Source of the DNA: Aureivirga marina
GTDB lineage: Bacteria; Bacteroidota; Bacteroidia; Flavobacteriales; Flavobacteriaceae
Length of the DNA stretch: 64,000 nucleotides
Assembly: GCF_015767265.1 (NCBI RefSeq)
Contig: NZ_JADPIB010000005.1
Coordinates: 248,001 to 312,000, forward strand
Direction: 5' to 3'
The notes under the pieces are model-generated. The model searched no databases, was not told where the DNA came from, and saw only the letters and a program-made list of their open reading frames with translations. A program made the translations under genes and the position numbers. Numbering within the stretch: position 1 is the stretch's first letter; every line of letters starts with the position of its first letter. This document shows, piece by piece, positions 37,201 through 44,767 of the stretch.

Positions 37201-37282
37201 CATTTGAGTAGATGAGCTTTCTACAATTTATACAGATTATGTTTTCACTATAATTTGTATAGTTGCAATTTTTACAATTCAT
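34235..37282 (-). CDS. DUF2339 polytopic membrane protein with N-terminal zinc ribbon
   Basis: 1015 residues. It starts with a zinc ribbon (CKNC at residues 3-6 and CINC at 16-19), then a coiled-coil (about 30-70) and a Pro/Lys/Glu-rich linker. From about residue 165 onward it has some 25-28 consecutive membrane helices, as in the DUF2339 family. Such proteins are found in many Bacteroidota and are of unknown function. It is monocistronic with a terminator. Confidence 0.88.
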   Translation of the reverse strand: MNCKNCNYTNYSENIICINCRKLIYSNELTFQKLEAKQYNLESRHEKEMLHLKNEIKFVRKLMEQQITNPLVSEMKAQPEIQEIQKPIVKEEENFVEKVKEKEILQNKIPEKTKTESKPVYKENPLFPEPKPKKVIERKPRETPAFILEISAIFSPFFSGLDLFKQLYSKYKTEGKLPIFFMTIAGIIAILFGLGYFLQSDLLGIYSDVLRNVLGFGVAITIGFMGIRLQKKEKIYQEFGSALISLAILLGYLVTYYTTQMTSFPIFSSATVGFLLIVATTGISIFLSFKFETKIIALLSLIGGALAPLFLENSGNSDLYFAYLWILIFAANFIANKIKWNELNYISFILFVAIVETSIFYTPSNSIFFIGILHAFAYLFFYIVLFEKTKLKKTLTKDMVFILAGNLSLLLYHLFVSIDDNFVLGFAYIGNASLFIGILAFYWKNISKKIKVGLFITIGVFLGFAIPCLFSKELVGLFWAIEAFLLIVLGYQFKIITVRKEGYILLTIAFYKLIIQASFLLESWNNHNFENAFIAWIIIGILFFTIIVLNKKYKDEEQFGLEISLARIVEQIFPIWATLTFFLISNEFFGAYAYNLLIIPMFALIYWGKVWESKFIEGVGILHLFALLIAYGVSSFEMETFYLSKQTIYGKSGVGLFLASLYLLKLYYQKIKYETSSFFELISYLRILFFASIPYIFLRQSYKYIEDLFIPSIWIAFMISYGLNRWIKAKTLWINSILIFGVSVILNLSEISTIGLLIGILSLISLLILEKSFDNKAALKSSYKTVLFLIPYIFVIYVTALLIENDLLKDDVSVVFIGLLIATIFFFQNKYKFLQATGGFAIYFSMFIGITGGLFSFSEEGFLPVFTLLLFLTGIHLTYNHFFEKDGSYFKTKMAKNVHFAFLQILIFITYLVLIPTLNLEIDGPTLTIFLAIHAISLVFVALRKQLKYLNKISIFLFAIGIIKLIIFDIRNFSTNGKVLVFVLLGILLLIASFAYVKLKPKFEQMDNEDLETIE

Positions 37283-37407
37283 ATACTTTTTCTTTTTTAG
37301 AAGATGCTAATATCTTTAGCACATTTAACATATGCAAACATTTTTAATAATTTTTAACATTATATTTTATAACTTGCTCCTTATTTAATTTTAAATATAC
37401 AACAAAA

Positions 37408-37950
37408 ATGAACTTGAAATCACCTAAAGATACAGCAATAACTATTTCTGAATTAATGCTTCCATCCTACTCTAATTTTAGTGGGAAAATTCATGGAGGA
37501 TATATTCTAAATTTGATGGATCAAATTGCATTTGCTTGTGCTTCAAAATATTCTGGAAAATATTGTGTAACTGCTTCTATCAATACAGTTGATTTTTTAA
37601 ATCCGATTGAGGTTGGTGAATTAGTAACTTTAAAAGCAATGATTAATTATGTCGGAAACACATCTATGGTTGTTGGAATTCGTGTAGAATCTGAAAATAT
37701 TCAAACTGGAGAAGTAAAACATTGTAATTCTTCTTATTTTTTAATGGTTGCAAAAGAAGAAAATGGTCATACTTCTAAAGTTTCACCAATTAAATTAGAA
37801 TCAAAAGAAGATGTTCGAAGATTTTTACGTGCTGCACATCGTTTAGATTCAAAAAGAAAGCGAAAAATCGAATTTTCTAAAGATGAAAAACTTCCTGAAA
37901 ATTTCGAAAATGCATTAGCACATTTTAATTGTGTTTATGAGGAAAAATAA
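37408..37950 (+). CDS. Acyl-CoA thioesterase (hotdog fold, YciA-like)
   Basis: 180 residues. The hotdog domain shows GKIHGGYILNLMDQIAFACA near residue 28 (hydrolase helix with HGG and the catalytic Asp) and VGELVTLKAMINYVG near 75. It hydrolyses acyl-CoA thioesters. The last 50 residues are a basic tail (HRLDSKRKRKIEF) seen in many Bacteroidota homologues. Monocistronic. Confidence 0.9.
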   Translation: MNLKSPKDTAITISELMLPSYSNFSGKIHGGYILNLMDQIAFACASKYSGKYCVTASINTVDFLNPIEVGELVTLKAMINYVGNTSMVVGIRVESENIQTGEVKHCNSSYFLMVAKEENGHTSKVSPIKLESKEDVRRFLRAAHRLDSKRKRKIEFSKDEKLPENFENALAHFNCVYEEK

Positions 37951-37953
37951 AAC

Positions 37954-37990
37954 AAAAAGTGATTCTGAAATGAGAATCACTTTTTTTATT
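37954..37990 (+). terminator. Thioesterase gene terminator
   Basis: AAAAAGTGATTCT (37954-37966) pairs perfectly with 37973-37985 across GAAATG, followed by TTATTTCTTT. Confidence 0.88.
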
Positions 37991-38067
37991 TCTTTTATTT
38001 TTTAAAGCTTTAGAAAATTGTACAAAAGTTTTCTAATAAGGAAAATCAAATGTAACGGAATTGATTC

Positions 38068-38919
38068 TTAAAAATGCATAGGAATTTCCATGATTAAAAC
38101 TTTAGAATTTGTTTCATTTTTAAGTGAAATTTCAGAAGTTTCCCAAATTCCCATTCCATCTCTTTTGGAAAGTTTTTCATCATTAATTTCAATTTCACCT
38201 TCTATTACAAAAATATAAATACCATTTTCTTCTTTATGAAGTTTATAAATTTCTTCTTTTCTTTTGGTATAATTTGCTAGATGAAACCAAGCATTTTGAT
38301 GAATCCAAACGCCTTGATCTTTTGCATAAGGAGATAAAATTTGATATAATTCATTTTCTTTTGCTAAATTTTGAATTTCTACTTGATCATAACGTGGATT
38401 TACATTTTTTTTATTTGGAAAAATCCAAATTTGAAGTACCTCAGCATCTTTATTTTTGTTCTTATTAAATTCACTATGATATACTCCAGTTCCTGCACTC
38501 ATCACTTGAATTTCTCCAGCTTCAATCGTCCCTTGATTTCCCATACTATCTTTATGTTCAATCATTCCTTTTAATGGAATTGTGATAATTTCCATATTAT
38601 CATGTGGATGTTTTGAAAAACCAAATCCACCAGCAATTTTATCATCATTTAAAACTCGCAAAGCACCAAAATTCATTCTTTCTGGATTAAAATAATTTGC
38701 GAAACTAAAAGTATAATTTACTTTTAACCAACCATAATCTCCAGTTCCTCTTGAATTTGCTTTATAAATTACTTTTTTCATTTTCGTTTCTTTTTTATCT
38801 AATTTATCAAATTGTTTTTCCTTTTGGGCTGTTTTAGAAATCGCATTTATAATCATTGGCGTAGATGATGCAATTAAACCAGTTAAAAACGATTTTTTGA
38901 TAAAATCTTTTCGTTTCAT
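38068..38919 (-). CDS. Pirin-family (YhhW-like) protein with N-terminal export-like extension
   Basis: 283 residues. The N-terminus MKRKDFIKKSFLTGLIASS resembles a twin-arginine-type signal with KR in place of RR. The cupin pair begins at about residue 47 (MKKVIYKANSRGTGDYGWL), which matches the start of cytosolic pirins. Metal ligands: HPHDN near residue 103 and 105, and the H/E pair in VYHSEF near 147-149. Pirins are Fe-binding cupins, some with quercetin 2,3-dioxygenase activity. An AraC regulator gene lies 95 bases upstream on the same strand and probably controls it. Confidence 0.85.
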   Translation of the reverse strand: MKRKDFIKKSFLTGLIASSTPMIINAISKTAQKEKQFDKLDKKETKMKKVIYKANSRGTGDYGWLKVNYTFSFANYFNPERMNFGALRVLNDDKIAGGFGFSKHPHDNMEIITIPLKGMIEHKDSMGNQGTIEAGEIQVMSAGTGVYHSEFNKNKNKDAEVLQIWIFPNKKNVNPRYDQVEIQNLAKENELYQILSPYAKDQGVWIHQNAWFHLANYTKRKEEIYKLHKEENGIYIFVIEGEIEINDEKLSKRDGMGIWETSEISLKNETNSKVLIMEIPMHF

Positions 38920-39014
38920 ATACTATCGTAAATTGATTGTACAAAGTTTGTGAAAATCAAAAAGTGAGGAAATATGAAAATTCGGTAAAAACATATGAAA
39001 AACCGTTGTTATTT

Positions 39015-39878
39015 TTATTGTTGTTTTTCTTTTTTACGAAAATTTGAAGGAGAAATTCCAGAATATTTTTTAAAAAAAGCACTAAAATTAGAAGGCTCTT
39101 TAAAACCAAGTTCAAAACCAATTTCTTTTGTAGAATTTGTTGAAAAATATAGTAATCTTTTAGCTTCTGTTAGAATTCGAGTTTGAATGTATTCTTTTGC
39201 AGTTTTTCCGATAGAATATTTAATAATTCGATTTAAATAATCTGCAGAAATCACTAATTTTTCTGCATAAAACGAGGTTGAATGTTCTTTTTTATAATGT
39301 AAGTTTACTTCTTTTTTAAATTCACTTACCAAATGATTTTCTTCTTTTTTATCAAAATTAATTGCACAATAATTATAACATTCAATCAAAATTATTTTTA
39401 AAAAAGCACCTATAGAAATCTCTTTTAAATTAGTCGAACTATGAAATAAATGATTTATTTCCTTGAGATATTTTTTAAGTTTCCAAAATGTTTCTTTTTC
39501 GAAATTCAAAGGTGGACTTTCACCATAATTTTGAAACAAGTTTAAATCTTCAATAAAAGAAATTGGAATCGAATTTTGAATTAAAAACTCGGTAGAAAAA
39601 GTCAAAACAAAACCTTCACTTTTTTCAGATTCTAAAACTTGATGCACTTGGCCAGGAGAAACAAAGAAAATCTGAAAATCTTGAATTTTATAACTCTGAA
39701 AATCTATAATATGTTCTCCTTTTCCTTTTTCAATAAATAAAACTGTATAAAAATCATGTCGATGTGGCTCATTCATTTTACCTTTTCTATTTTCATAACT
39801 AGAAGCCATTTCTGATATTTCAAAATTCTTTTTTTCATCTAAGATATCGACCTTTTTATAAACTTTTATTTTTTTCAT
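39015..39878 (-). CDS. AraC-family transcriptional regulator
   Basis: About 287 residues from the ATG at 39878; a TTG five codons earlier is less likely. An N-terminal cupin sensing domain (PHRHDFYTVLFIEKG near residue 40, VSPGQVHQ near 76) precedes a C-terminal double helix-turn-helix (about 185-285) with LNRIIKYSIGKTAKEYI and IGFELGFKEPSNFSAFFKKYSG. Cupin-type AraC proteins bind small ligands. It lies upstream of the pirin gene on the same strand. Confidence 0.9.
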   Translation of the reverse strand: MKKIKVYKKVDILDEKKNFEISEMASSYENRKGKMNEPHRHDFYTVLFIEKGKGEHIIDFQSYKIQDFQIFFVSPGQVHQVLESEKSEGFVLTFSTEFLIQNSIPISFIEDLNLFQNYGESPPLNFEKETFWKLKKYLKEINHLFHSSTNLKEISIGAFLKIILIECYNYCAINFDKKEENHLVSEFKKEVNLHYKKEHSTSFYAEKLVISADYLNRIIKYSIGKTAKEYIQTRILTEAKRLLYFSTNSTKEIGFELGFKEPSNFSAFFKKYSGISPSNFRKKEKQQ

Positions 39879-39913
39879 TTTAAATGAATTCAAATCTTTA
39901 AACCACTAAAATA

Positions 39914-39945
39914 AAAAAGTGACTCAAAAATGGAATCACTTTTAA
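39914..39945 (-). terminator. Hairpin after the CbrC-like fragment
   Basis: AAAAGTGACTC pairs with GAATCACTTTT with one mismatch, with T-rich sequence on the minus strand. It ends the small minus-strand transcript of 39956-40415. Confidence 0.5.
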
Positions 39946-39955
39946 AAAATATTAT

Positions 39956-40072
39956 TTAATCATTTCTGAACCAGTATAAAGGTTCATTAAAAACAGAACA
40001 TATCCCTTCTTCTTTTTCAAACAAATCAAGTTCGTAAGCATTTGGACTATATTTAAATTTTGGAAATTCCAT
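39956..40072 (-). pseudogene. Short CbrC-like (UPF0167) ORF, probable remnant
   Basis: A 38-residue ORF starts one base after the stop of 40074-40415. Its beginning (PKFKYSPNAYELDLFEKEE) matches the N-terminal pattern of CbrC-family proteins, which are about 150-190 residues and carry CxxC zinc motifs. Here only one Cys of the first motif survives (ICSVF for CxxC), and the frame stops after PLYWFRND. This looks like a truncated, degenerated gene, though a small functional protein cannot be ruled out. Confidence 0.55.
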
Positions 40073-40073
40073 T

Positions 40074-40415
40074 TTATCTATATTCTCCAATTACTTCAAT
40101 TTCTCCAATAATATGCGAATTAAACTCTTCTAATTCTTCCGAAGGAACCCAAAGTTCGTTATGAATTTCTCCTCCAACATTTTCAATTTTAAATTTCTTC
40201 AAATAAGTTGCATCCATATCAAATTTCGTTACAAAACCACAACCATATGCTGGAACATTCCAATCTTTTGTAATTTGAATCGCATAAGCTTCATTCATTA
40301 CAGGATAAAAAATTGGTTGTTCAGGTAATCTTGGTGGAAATCCTTTGAAATCCATTTCTTTAATTAATTCTAATTCTTTATCGTTTACTGGACGATATAA
40401 TGTTATTGTATTCAT
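40074..40415 (-). CDS. ADP-ribosylation/crystallin J1-type small protein
   Basis: 113 residues beginning MNTITLYRPVNDKELELI, with FPPRLPEQPIFYPVMNEAYA and ending in GEIEVIGEYR. Homologues in databases are often named ADP-ribosylation/crystallin J1, but they lack the ADP-ribosylglycohydrolase fold and their function is unknown. It is cotranscribed with the CbrC-like fragment. Divergent from the DUF2520 gene. Confidence 0.7.
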   Translation of the reverse strand: MNTITLYRPVNDKELELIKEMDFKGFPPRLPEQPIFYPVMNEAYAIQITKDWNVPAYGCGFVTKFDMDATYLKKFKIENVGGEIHNELWVPSEELEEFNSHIIGEIEVIGEYR

Positions 40416-40539
40416 TTTCTATTTTTTTAAAATTAAAAGCAATGAAGATTTTATTAGAAGTAAAAATCATTCCTAGCAATTCGCTCAAAAATAGAAGAAA
40501 CTTAAGAATCCTCAAAAATAATTTTAAAACAATTCTTCG

Positions 40540-40551
40540 TATCTTCGCAAC
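40540..40551 (+). promoter_or_regulatory. Candidate -7 element giving leaderless transcription of the DUF2520 gene
   Basis: TATCTTCG (40540-40547) fits TAnnTTTG with one mismatch and lies only 4 bases from the ATG at 40552, so the transcript may start at or near the start codon. No clear -33 element. Confidence 0.35.
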
Positions 40552-41313
40552 ATGATTAAAATAGTTATTCTTGGCGCTGGAAATGTAGCTTCTCATCTAA
40601 TTCAAAAATTTCATAAGATCGCAGAAGTTCAAATTATACAACTTTACAATAGAACCATTGAAAAATTGGAAGAATTCAATCATGTTGCTCCAATTACAAA
40701 TAATTCAGAAGAAATTTTAGATGCTGATGTTTATATTATTTCTGTAAGTGATGATTTTATTGAAGAAGTTGCTCAAAATTTAATTTCTAAAAAAGGAATT
40801 GTGGTACATACTTCAGGAAGTGCAAGTATAAAACGACTTTTACCAAATGAAAATATTGGTGTTTTTTATCCTTTGCAAACATTTTCTAAGAATAAAGAAA
40901 TTGATTTTTCAAGAATTCCTTTTTGTTTAGAAGCAAAAGAAACTAGTTCTTATCAAGTTTTAGAAAAATTGGCTAATTATATCACAGATTCTGTATATCC
41001 AATTGATTCTGAACAAAGAAAAATATTACATGTTGCAGCAGTTTTTGTAAATAATTTCACGAATTATATTTACCAAATGGGAAGTGAAATTTGTGAAACT
41101 TATGACATTCCTTTTGAGATTTTAATTCCATTAATTCAAGAAACTTCTAATAAAATAGAATCTTTACACCCAAAAGAAGCACAAACTGGACCAGCAAAAA
41201 GAAATGATAAAACAACTATTGCAAATCATTTAAAATTATTAAACGAAAAACAACAACATATATATAGTTTACTAACGAAAGCTATTCAAGAATCACATGG
41301 AGAAAAGTTATAA
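40552..41313 (+). CDS. DUF2520 Rossmann-fold oxidoreductase-like protein
   Basis: 253 residues. The N-terminal NAD(P)-binding Rossmann motif is IVILGAGNVASHLI (residues 4-17). The C-terminal helical domain contains HVAAVFVNNFTNYIYQ near residue 163 and GPAKRNDKTTI near 222, which are diagnostic of DUF2520. These proteins resemble ketopantoate reductase and 6-phosphogluconate dehydrogenase folds but have no assigned reaction. It overlaps the KdsC gene by 17 bases. This pairing is common in Flavobacteriia, so coregulation is likely. Confidence 0.9.
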   Translation: MIKIVILGAGNVASHLIQKFHKIAEVQIIQLYNRTIEKLEEFNHVAPITNNSEEILDADVYIISVSDDFIEEVAQNLISKKGIVVHTSGSASIKRLLPNENIGVFYPLQTFSKNKEIDFSRIPFCLEAKETSSYQVLEKLANYITDSVYPIDSEQRKILHVAAVFVNNFTNYIYQMGSEICETYDIPFEILIPLIQETSNKIESLHPKEAQTGPAKRNDKTTIANHLKLLNEKQQHIYSLLTKAIQESHGEKL

Positions 41314-41824
41314 AGAATTAATGCCATATATCGATACATTTATTTTTGATGTAGATGGTGTTTTAACGGATGGAATTGTAAATGTTTTTACAAATGGAGA
41401 ATTGGTAAGAAACATGAACATTAAAGATGGTTATGCTTTAAAAACAGCTGTGGATGCTGGATATAGAGTTTGTATCATTTCTGGAGGAAAAAACGAAGGA
41501 GTTCGTGAACGCTTGAAAGGTTTAGGCGTAACCGATATATATTTAGGAGCGCATAATAAAATTGAGCAATTTGAAGAATATTGTGATATTTATGACATCA
41601 ACAAACAAGGAATTCTTTATATGGGAGATGATATTCCTGATTATTGGGTAATGAAAGAAGTTGGACTTCCAGCTTGTCCGAAAGATGCAGCTCCTGAAAT
41701 TCAAGATGTTTCAAAATATATTTCACAGAAAAAAGGAGGAAAAGGTTGTGTTCGTGATGTTATTGAACAAGTGATGAAAGTCCAAGGAAAATGGCATCAA
41801 AATTACAGTGCAAAATTTGACTAA
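41297..41824 (+). CDS. kdsC: KdsC-type HAD phosphatase (3-deoxy-D-manno-octulosonate 8-phosphate phosphatase)
   Basis: 175 residues. HAD motif I is FIFDVDGVLTDG with nucleophile D18 and acid D20. Motif II is IISGG (S/T role) near residue 59. Motif IV is YMGDDIPD near 113. The short cap-less form and VDGVLTDG are typical of KdsC, which removes phosphate from KDO-8-P in LPS core synthesis. The gene overlaps DUF2520 and is followed by a strong terminator. The adjacent Maf gene often seen in flavobacteria is missing here. Confidence 0.9.
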   Translation: MEKSYKELMPYIDTFIFDVDGVLTDGIVNVFTNGELVRNMNIKDGYALKTAVDAGYRVCIISGGKNEGVRERLKGLGVTDIYLGAHNKIEQFEEYCDIYDINKQGILYMGDDIPDYWVMKEVGLPACPKDAAPEIQDVSKYISQKKGGKGCVRDVIEQVMKVQGKWHQNYSAKFD

Positions 41825-41834
41825 AAAATAAATG

Positions 41835-41866
41835 AAAATCCAAGTAATAAATACTTGGATTTTTTG
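41835..41866 (+). terminator. kdsC terminator
   Basis: A 12-bp perfect stem (41835-41846 with 41852-41863, AAAATCCAAGTA) and a T run. Confidence 0.9.
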
Positions 41867-41934
41867 TTTTTAGTAATAGTTTAATTCATATAGAAATTAG
41901 CTTAAAAATAATTTATAACATTAACCAAATTACT

Positions 41935-42939
41935 ATGAATTTTAAAAAAATTACTATTGGAGCTTTATTGGTTTCTACGACTTTTTATGCACAAGAACCA
42001 GAGAAAAAAACAGAAAATGAAGAAGAAATTGAAATAGAATTTAACCAAGAAGATCTTTTAAAATCATCTGGAGATTCTGCTTGTGAATGTGTAGAAGAAA
42101 TAATTACGATTAACAAAAATCAGAAAGAAATCAAAGAAAACATCAATTACTGTATTGATAAACAAGTTTCAGCATATCAATTGATGGCTGAATTATCAAA
42201 TGCAATGAATCAATCAGAAAATTCAGAAAAAAACAGTGATGATAAAAAAAATGTTGAAGTCAATATTTCTACGGATAAAGATTCTCAACAGTATAAAAAT
42301 TATTATTATGATATTGAAAGTTATTTGATGCAAAATTGCCAAGCTGCGAGGGATTTAATTGCTAGAAATACAGAAAGTACTACACAACTTAGTTCAGATC
42401 CTTTAGCTTTGGAATTATACTATGAAGCACTAGATTTTACAAAAGAAGAAAAATATGAAAAGGCAATCGAAAATTATAAAAAGGCTGTAACATTAGATCC
42501 AAAATTTACTTGGGCTTGGGATAATATGGGAATTTGCTACAGAAGATTAAAAGAGTATAAAAAAGCAATTAATGCTTATAAGCAATCTTTAAAAGTAAAT
42601 CCAAATGGAAAATTACCGCTTCAAAATATGGGTGTTGCATATACATATTTAGGAAAATATAAAAAAGCAATTAAAGCCTATGAAAAATTAGCAAAGATTG
42701 ATGATACAAATCCAGAAGTTTTTTATGGATTAGGACACGTATATTATAGTTTTTTAAAAGAAGATGAAAAAGCTTTAGACAATATGTGCAAAGCATATAA
42801 GTTGTATATTGCTCAAAATTCACCTTATCGTTCGGATGCTGAAAAAATGATAGGCTTCATATATCAAAGTATGAAGAAAGAAAATAATTTATCAAAATTT
42901 GATGAAATACTAAAAAAGAATAAAATTCAAATGCAATAA
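41935..42939 (+). CDS. Secreted TPR-repeat protein
   Basis: 334 residues. A signal peptide ends at FYAQ (residue 20). A Glu-rich N-terminal region with a Cys pair (CECVEEI near residue 52) precedes at least three canonical TPRs (about 160-265: ALDFTKEEKYEKAIENYKKA, NMGICYRRLKEYKKAINAYK, NMGVAYTYLGKYKKAIKAYE). TPRs mediate protein contacts in the periplasm. The N-terminal domain with scattered Cys residues recalls small DUF-type domains of Bacteroidota. Its partner is not evident. Monocistronic. Confidence 0.85.
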   Translation: MNFKKITIGALLVSTTFYAQEPEKKTENEEEIEIEFNQEDLLKSSGDSACECVEEIITINKNQKEIKENINYCIDKQVSAYQLMAELSNAMNQSENSEKNSDDKKNVEVNISTDKDSQQYKNYYYDIESYLMQNCQAARDLIARNTESTTQLSSDPLALELYYEALDFTKEEKYEKAIENYKKAVTLDPKFTWAWDNMGICYRRLKEYKKAINAYKQSLKVNPNGKLPLQNMGVAYTYLGKYKKAIKAYEKLAKIDDTNPEVFYGLGHVYYSFLKEDEKALDNMCKAYKLYIAQNSPYRSDAEKMIGFIYQSMKKENNLSKFDEILKKNKIQMQ

Positions 42940-42945
42940 CAAATC

Positions 42946-42975
42946 AGCTCCATTTTTATAATGGAGCTTTTTTTA
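42946..42975 (+). terminator. TPR gene terminator
   Basis: AGCTCCAT (42946-42953) pairs with 42961-42968, 7-base loop, followed by a T run. Confidence 0.88.
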
Positions 42976-42992
42976 AACAATAATTTAAAACT

Positions 42993-43790
42993 ATGCTCCA
43001 ATATTTTAAAATAAATAATAAAGAAATTCAAGATTTAGTTATAAAACCATTTGCGCCAAGGCAAAGAAATTATCATGAAATCATGTGGATTCAAGAAGGA
43101 GCAGCAAAATTTATTATCGATGGAGAGATTAGTTATATAGAATCGAATTCATTTTTTGTTTTACCTAAAGGAAGATTACATCAATTTTTACCAAACAAAC
43201 TTGTCGAAGGACAAGTAATTCGTTTTACTGAAGATTTATTAGATTGCTTCCCTAGATTACTTTTTAGTAAATTTAACAGTATTTCTCATGTAAAAATTTC
43301 AATGGAAGATAATCAAAGTTTAGATTTTTTATACAAAGCGTTCACAATTGAATATCAAGAACAAAATGAGTTCTCTCCTATCATTACAAATCTATTAAAA
43401 ACAATTATTCATAAATTAAATGATATCAAGCAAAGTCAATTTCCAAATAATACAATTTTATTGGAAAATATCGATTTATTTGATCAGTTTCAACATTTAA
43501 TGGATAAACATATTACAGAACATAAATTGACTGATTTTTATGCGAGTAAATTAAATATTACTTCTCGAAAACTAAACTCAATTGTAAAAAGTATTTTAAA
43601 CAAATCTACCATAAATACCATTTCAGAAAGACTTTTAATCGAAGCTAAAAGAAGCCTAATCTACACAGATAAAAACATTAGTAATATCGCTTATTCTCTT
43701 GGTTTTGAAGACAATTCTTACTTCACAAAATTCTTTAAAAAACACACCGAACTTACACCAAAACAGTTTCGAAAATTGAATGGTAAGTAA
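42993..43790 (+). CDS. AraC-family transcriptional regulator
   Basis: 265 residues. A cupin-like N-terminal domain (HEIMWIQEGAAKFIIDGE near residue 28, LPKGRLHQF near 61) is followed by the AraC HTH pair (about 168-262) with FYASKLNITSRKLNSIVK and IAYSLGFEDNSYFTKFFKKH. It is transcribed towards the DsbA-like/SDR operon, which starts 353 bases downstream after a stretch of serial hairpins, so it may control that operon. The inducer is unknown. Confidence 0.9.
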   Translation: MLQYFKINNKEIQDLVIKPFAPRQRNYHEIMWIQEGAAKFIIDGEISYIESNSFFVLPKGRLHQFLPNKLVEGQVIRFTEDLLDCFPRLLFSKFNSISHVKISMEDNQSLDFLYKAFTIEYQEQNEFSPIITNLLKTIIHKLNDIKQSQFPNNTILLENIDLFDQFQHLMDKHITEHKLTDFYASKLNITSRKLNSIVKSILNKSTINTISERLLIEAKRSLIYTDKNISNIAYSLGFEDNSYFTKFFKKHTELTPKQFRKLNGK

Positions 43791-43866
43791 TTACAAAAAA
43801 TACCATTTTTTAGCAGTTTTATACCAAAATATAAAATTCCTTTCCTACATATTTGCAAATGAGGGT

Positions 43867-44060
43867 ATTTCATAAAACGTCCTGTTAAAATGTTCGTATT
43901 TGTTTTATGAAATCATTCAGAATATTTTGAGTTTGATTTTCTTTTTAGGATAAATTTAAATGGTGAATAATTAAAAATATTCAAAAATATCCTAAGATAA
44001 GTTAGCGTATGGGTTAAAACTACATGATTTCCTGTTTTGTACTTTAACCATACGCTTTTT
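43867..44060 (+). other. Intergenic stretch with three serial inverted repeats (structured RNA or repeat candidate)
   Basis: The gap 43791-44143 has no gene. Three perfect or near-perfect inverted repeats occur in sequence: 43867-43878 with 43902-43913 (12 bp, 23-base loop), 43945-43952 with 43988-43995 (8 bp), and 44004-44018 with 44043-44056 (14 bp with one bulged G, 24-base loop), the last followed by TTTTTATAAAA. The base composition is less AT-biased than other gaps here. It could be a structured RNA, an attenuator for the DsbA/SDR genes or a decayed mobile element. Strand is inferred from the flanking genes and the 3' T run. Confidence 0.5.
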
Positions 44061-44143
44061 ATAAAAATAGCTAAAAAAACAACGAAACTAAACTTACCAA
44101 ATAAAAGGTTTTTACCTTATAATTAATCTTTTAAAATTAAACA

Positions 44144-44767
44144 ATGAATAAAATTATTTATATCATGGATCCACATTGTGGTTGGTGTTATGGAAATAGC
44201 GAAAATATAACTTCTATTTTTACAGAACTTCAAAACGATTTTGAATTTGAATTTCTTGTTGGAGGAATGTGGTTAGGAGAAAATGCACCAAAAGGTGGAG
44301 AAAGTTTGCATAAATTCATCGAAGCAAATGCGCCAAGAATGTGTGAATATACAGGTGTGGAAGTTTCAGATAAATTTTATAATCTAACAAAAGATATTTC
44401 TTATTCATTTAGTAGTTTAGAACCTTGTGCTGCAATTGTTGTAATTAAAAAAATTGCACCAACATTTACTTTTCAAGCTGCGAAAGAAATTCAAAAAGCT
44501 ATTTTTATTGATGGAAAAAAATTGGACGAATTAGAAACTTATATTCCAATTCTTGAAACTTTTTCTATTAAAATTTCTGATTTTGAAAATGAATGGCTTT
44601 CAGAAGAAAATATTACTGAAACTTTAAAAGAATTTGAAACTGCAAAATCTTTTGCAAACGGATTTCCTACTATGATTTTAAAAGATGAAAAAGATGCTTA
44701 TTATTTGTTAGCAAATGGTTATTTTCATAAGGATGAAATGTTTGAAAAATTAAAGCAATTAAAATGA
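44144..44767 (+). CDS. DsbA-family thioredoxin-fold protein
   Basis: 207 residues beginning MNKIIYIMDPHCGWCYG, with a CGWC redox motif at residues 12-15. The remaining DsbA insertion domain is helical (about 60-150) and the cis-Pro lies in NGFPTMIL near 172. No signal peptide is present, so it is a cytosolic DsbA-like (FrnE/2-hydroxychromene-isomerase-like) protein. The stop overlaps the ATG of the SDR gene by 4 bases, showing translational coupling. The substrate is unknown. Confidence 0.88.
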   Translation: MNKIIYIMDPHCGWCYGNSENITSIFTELQNDFEFEFLVGGMWLGENAPKGGESLHKFIEANAPRMCEYTGVEVSDKFYNLTKDISYSFSSLEPCAAIVVIKKIAPTFTFQAAKEIQKAIFIDGKKLDELETYIPILETFSIKISDFENEWLSEENITETLKEFETAKSFANGFPTMILKDEKDAYYLLANGYFHKDEMFEKLKQLK

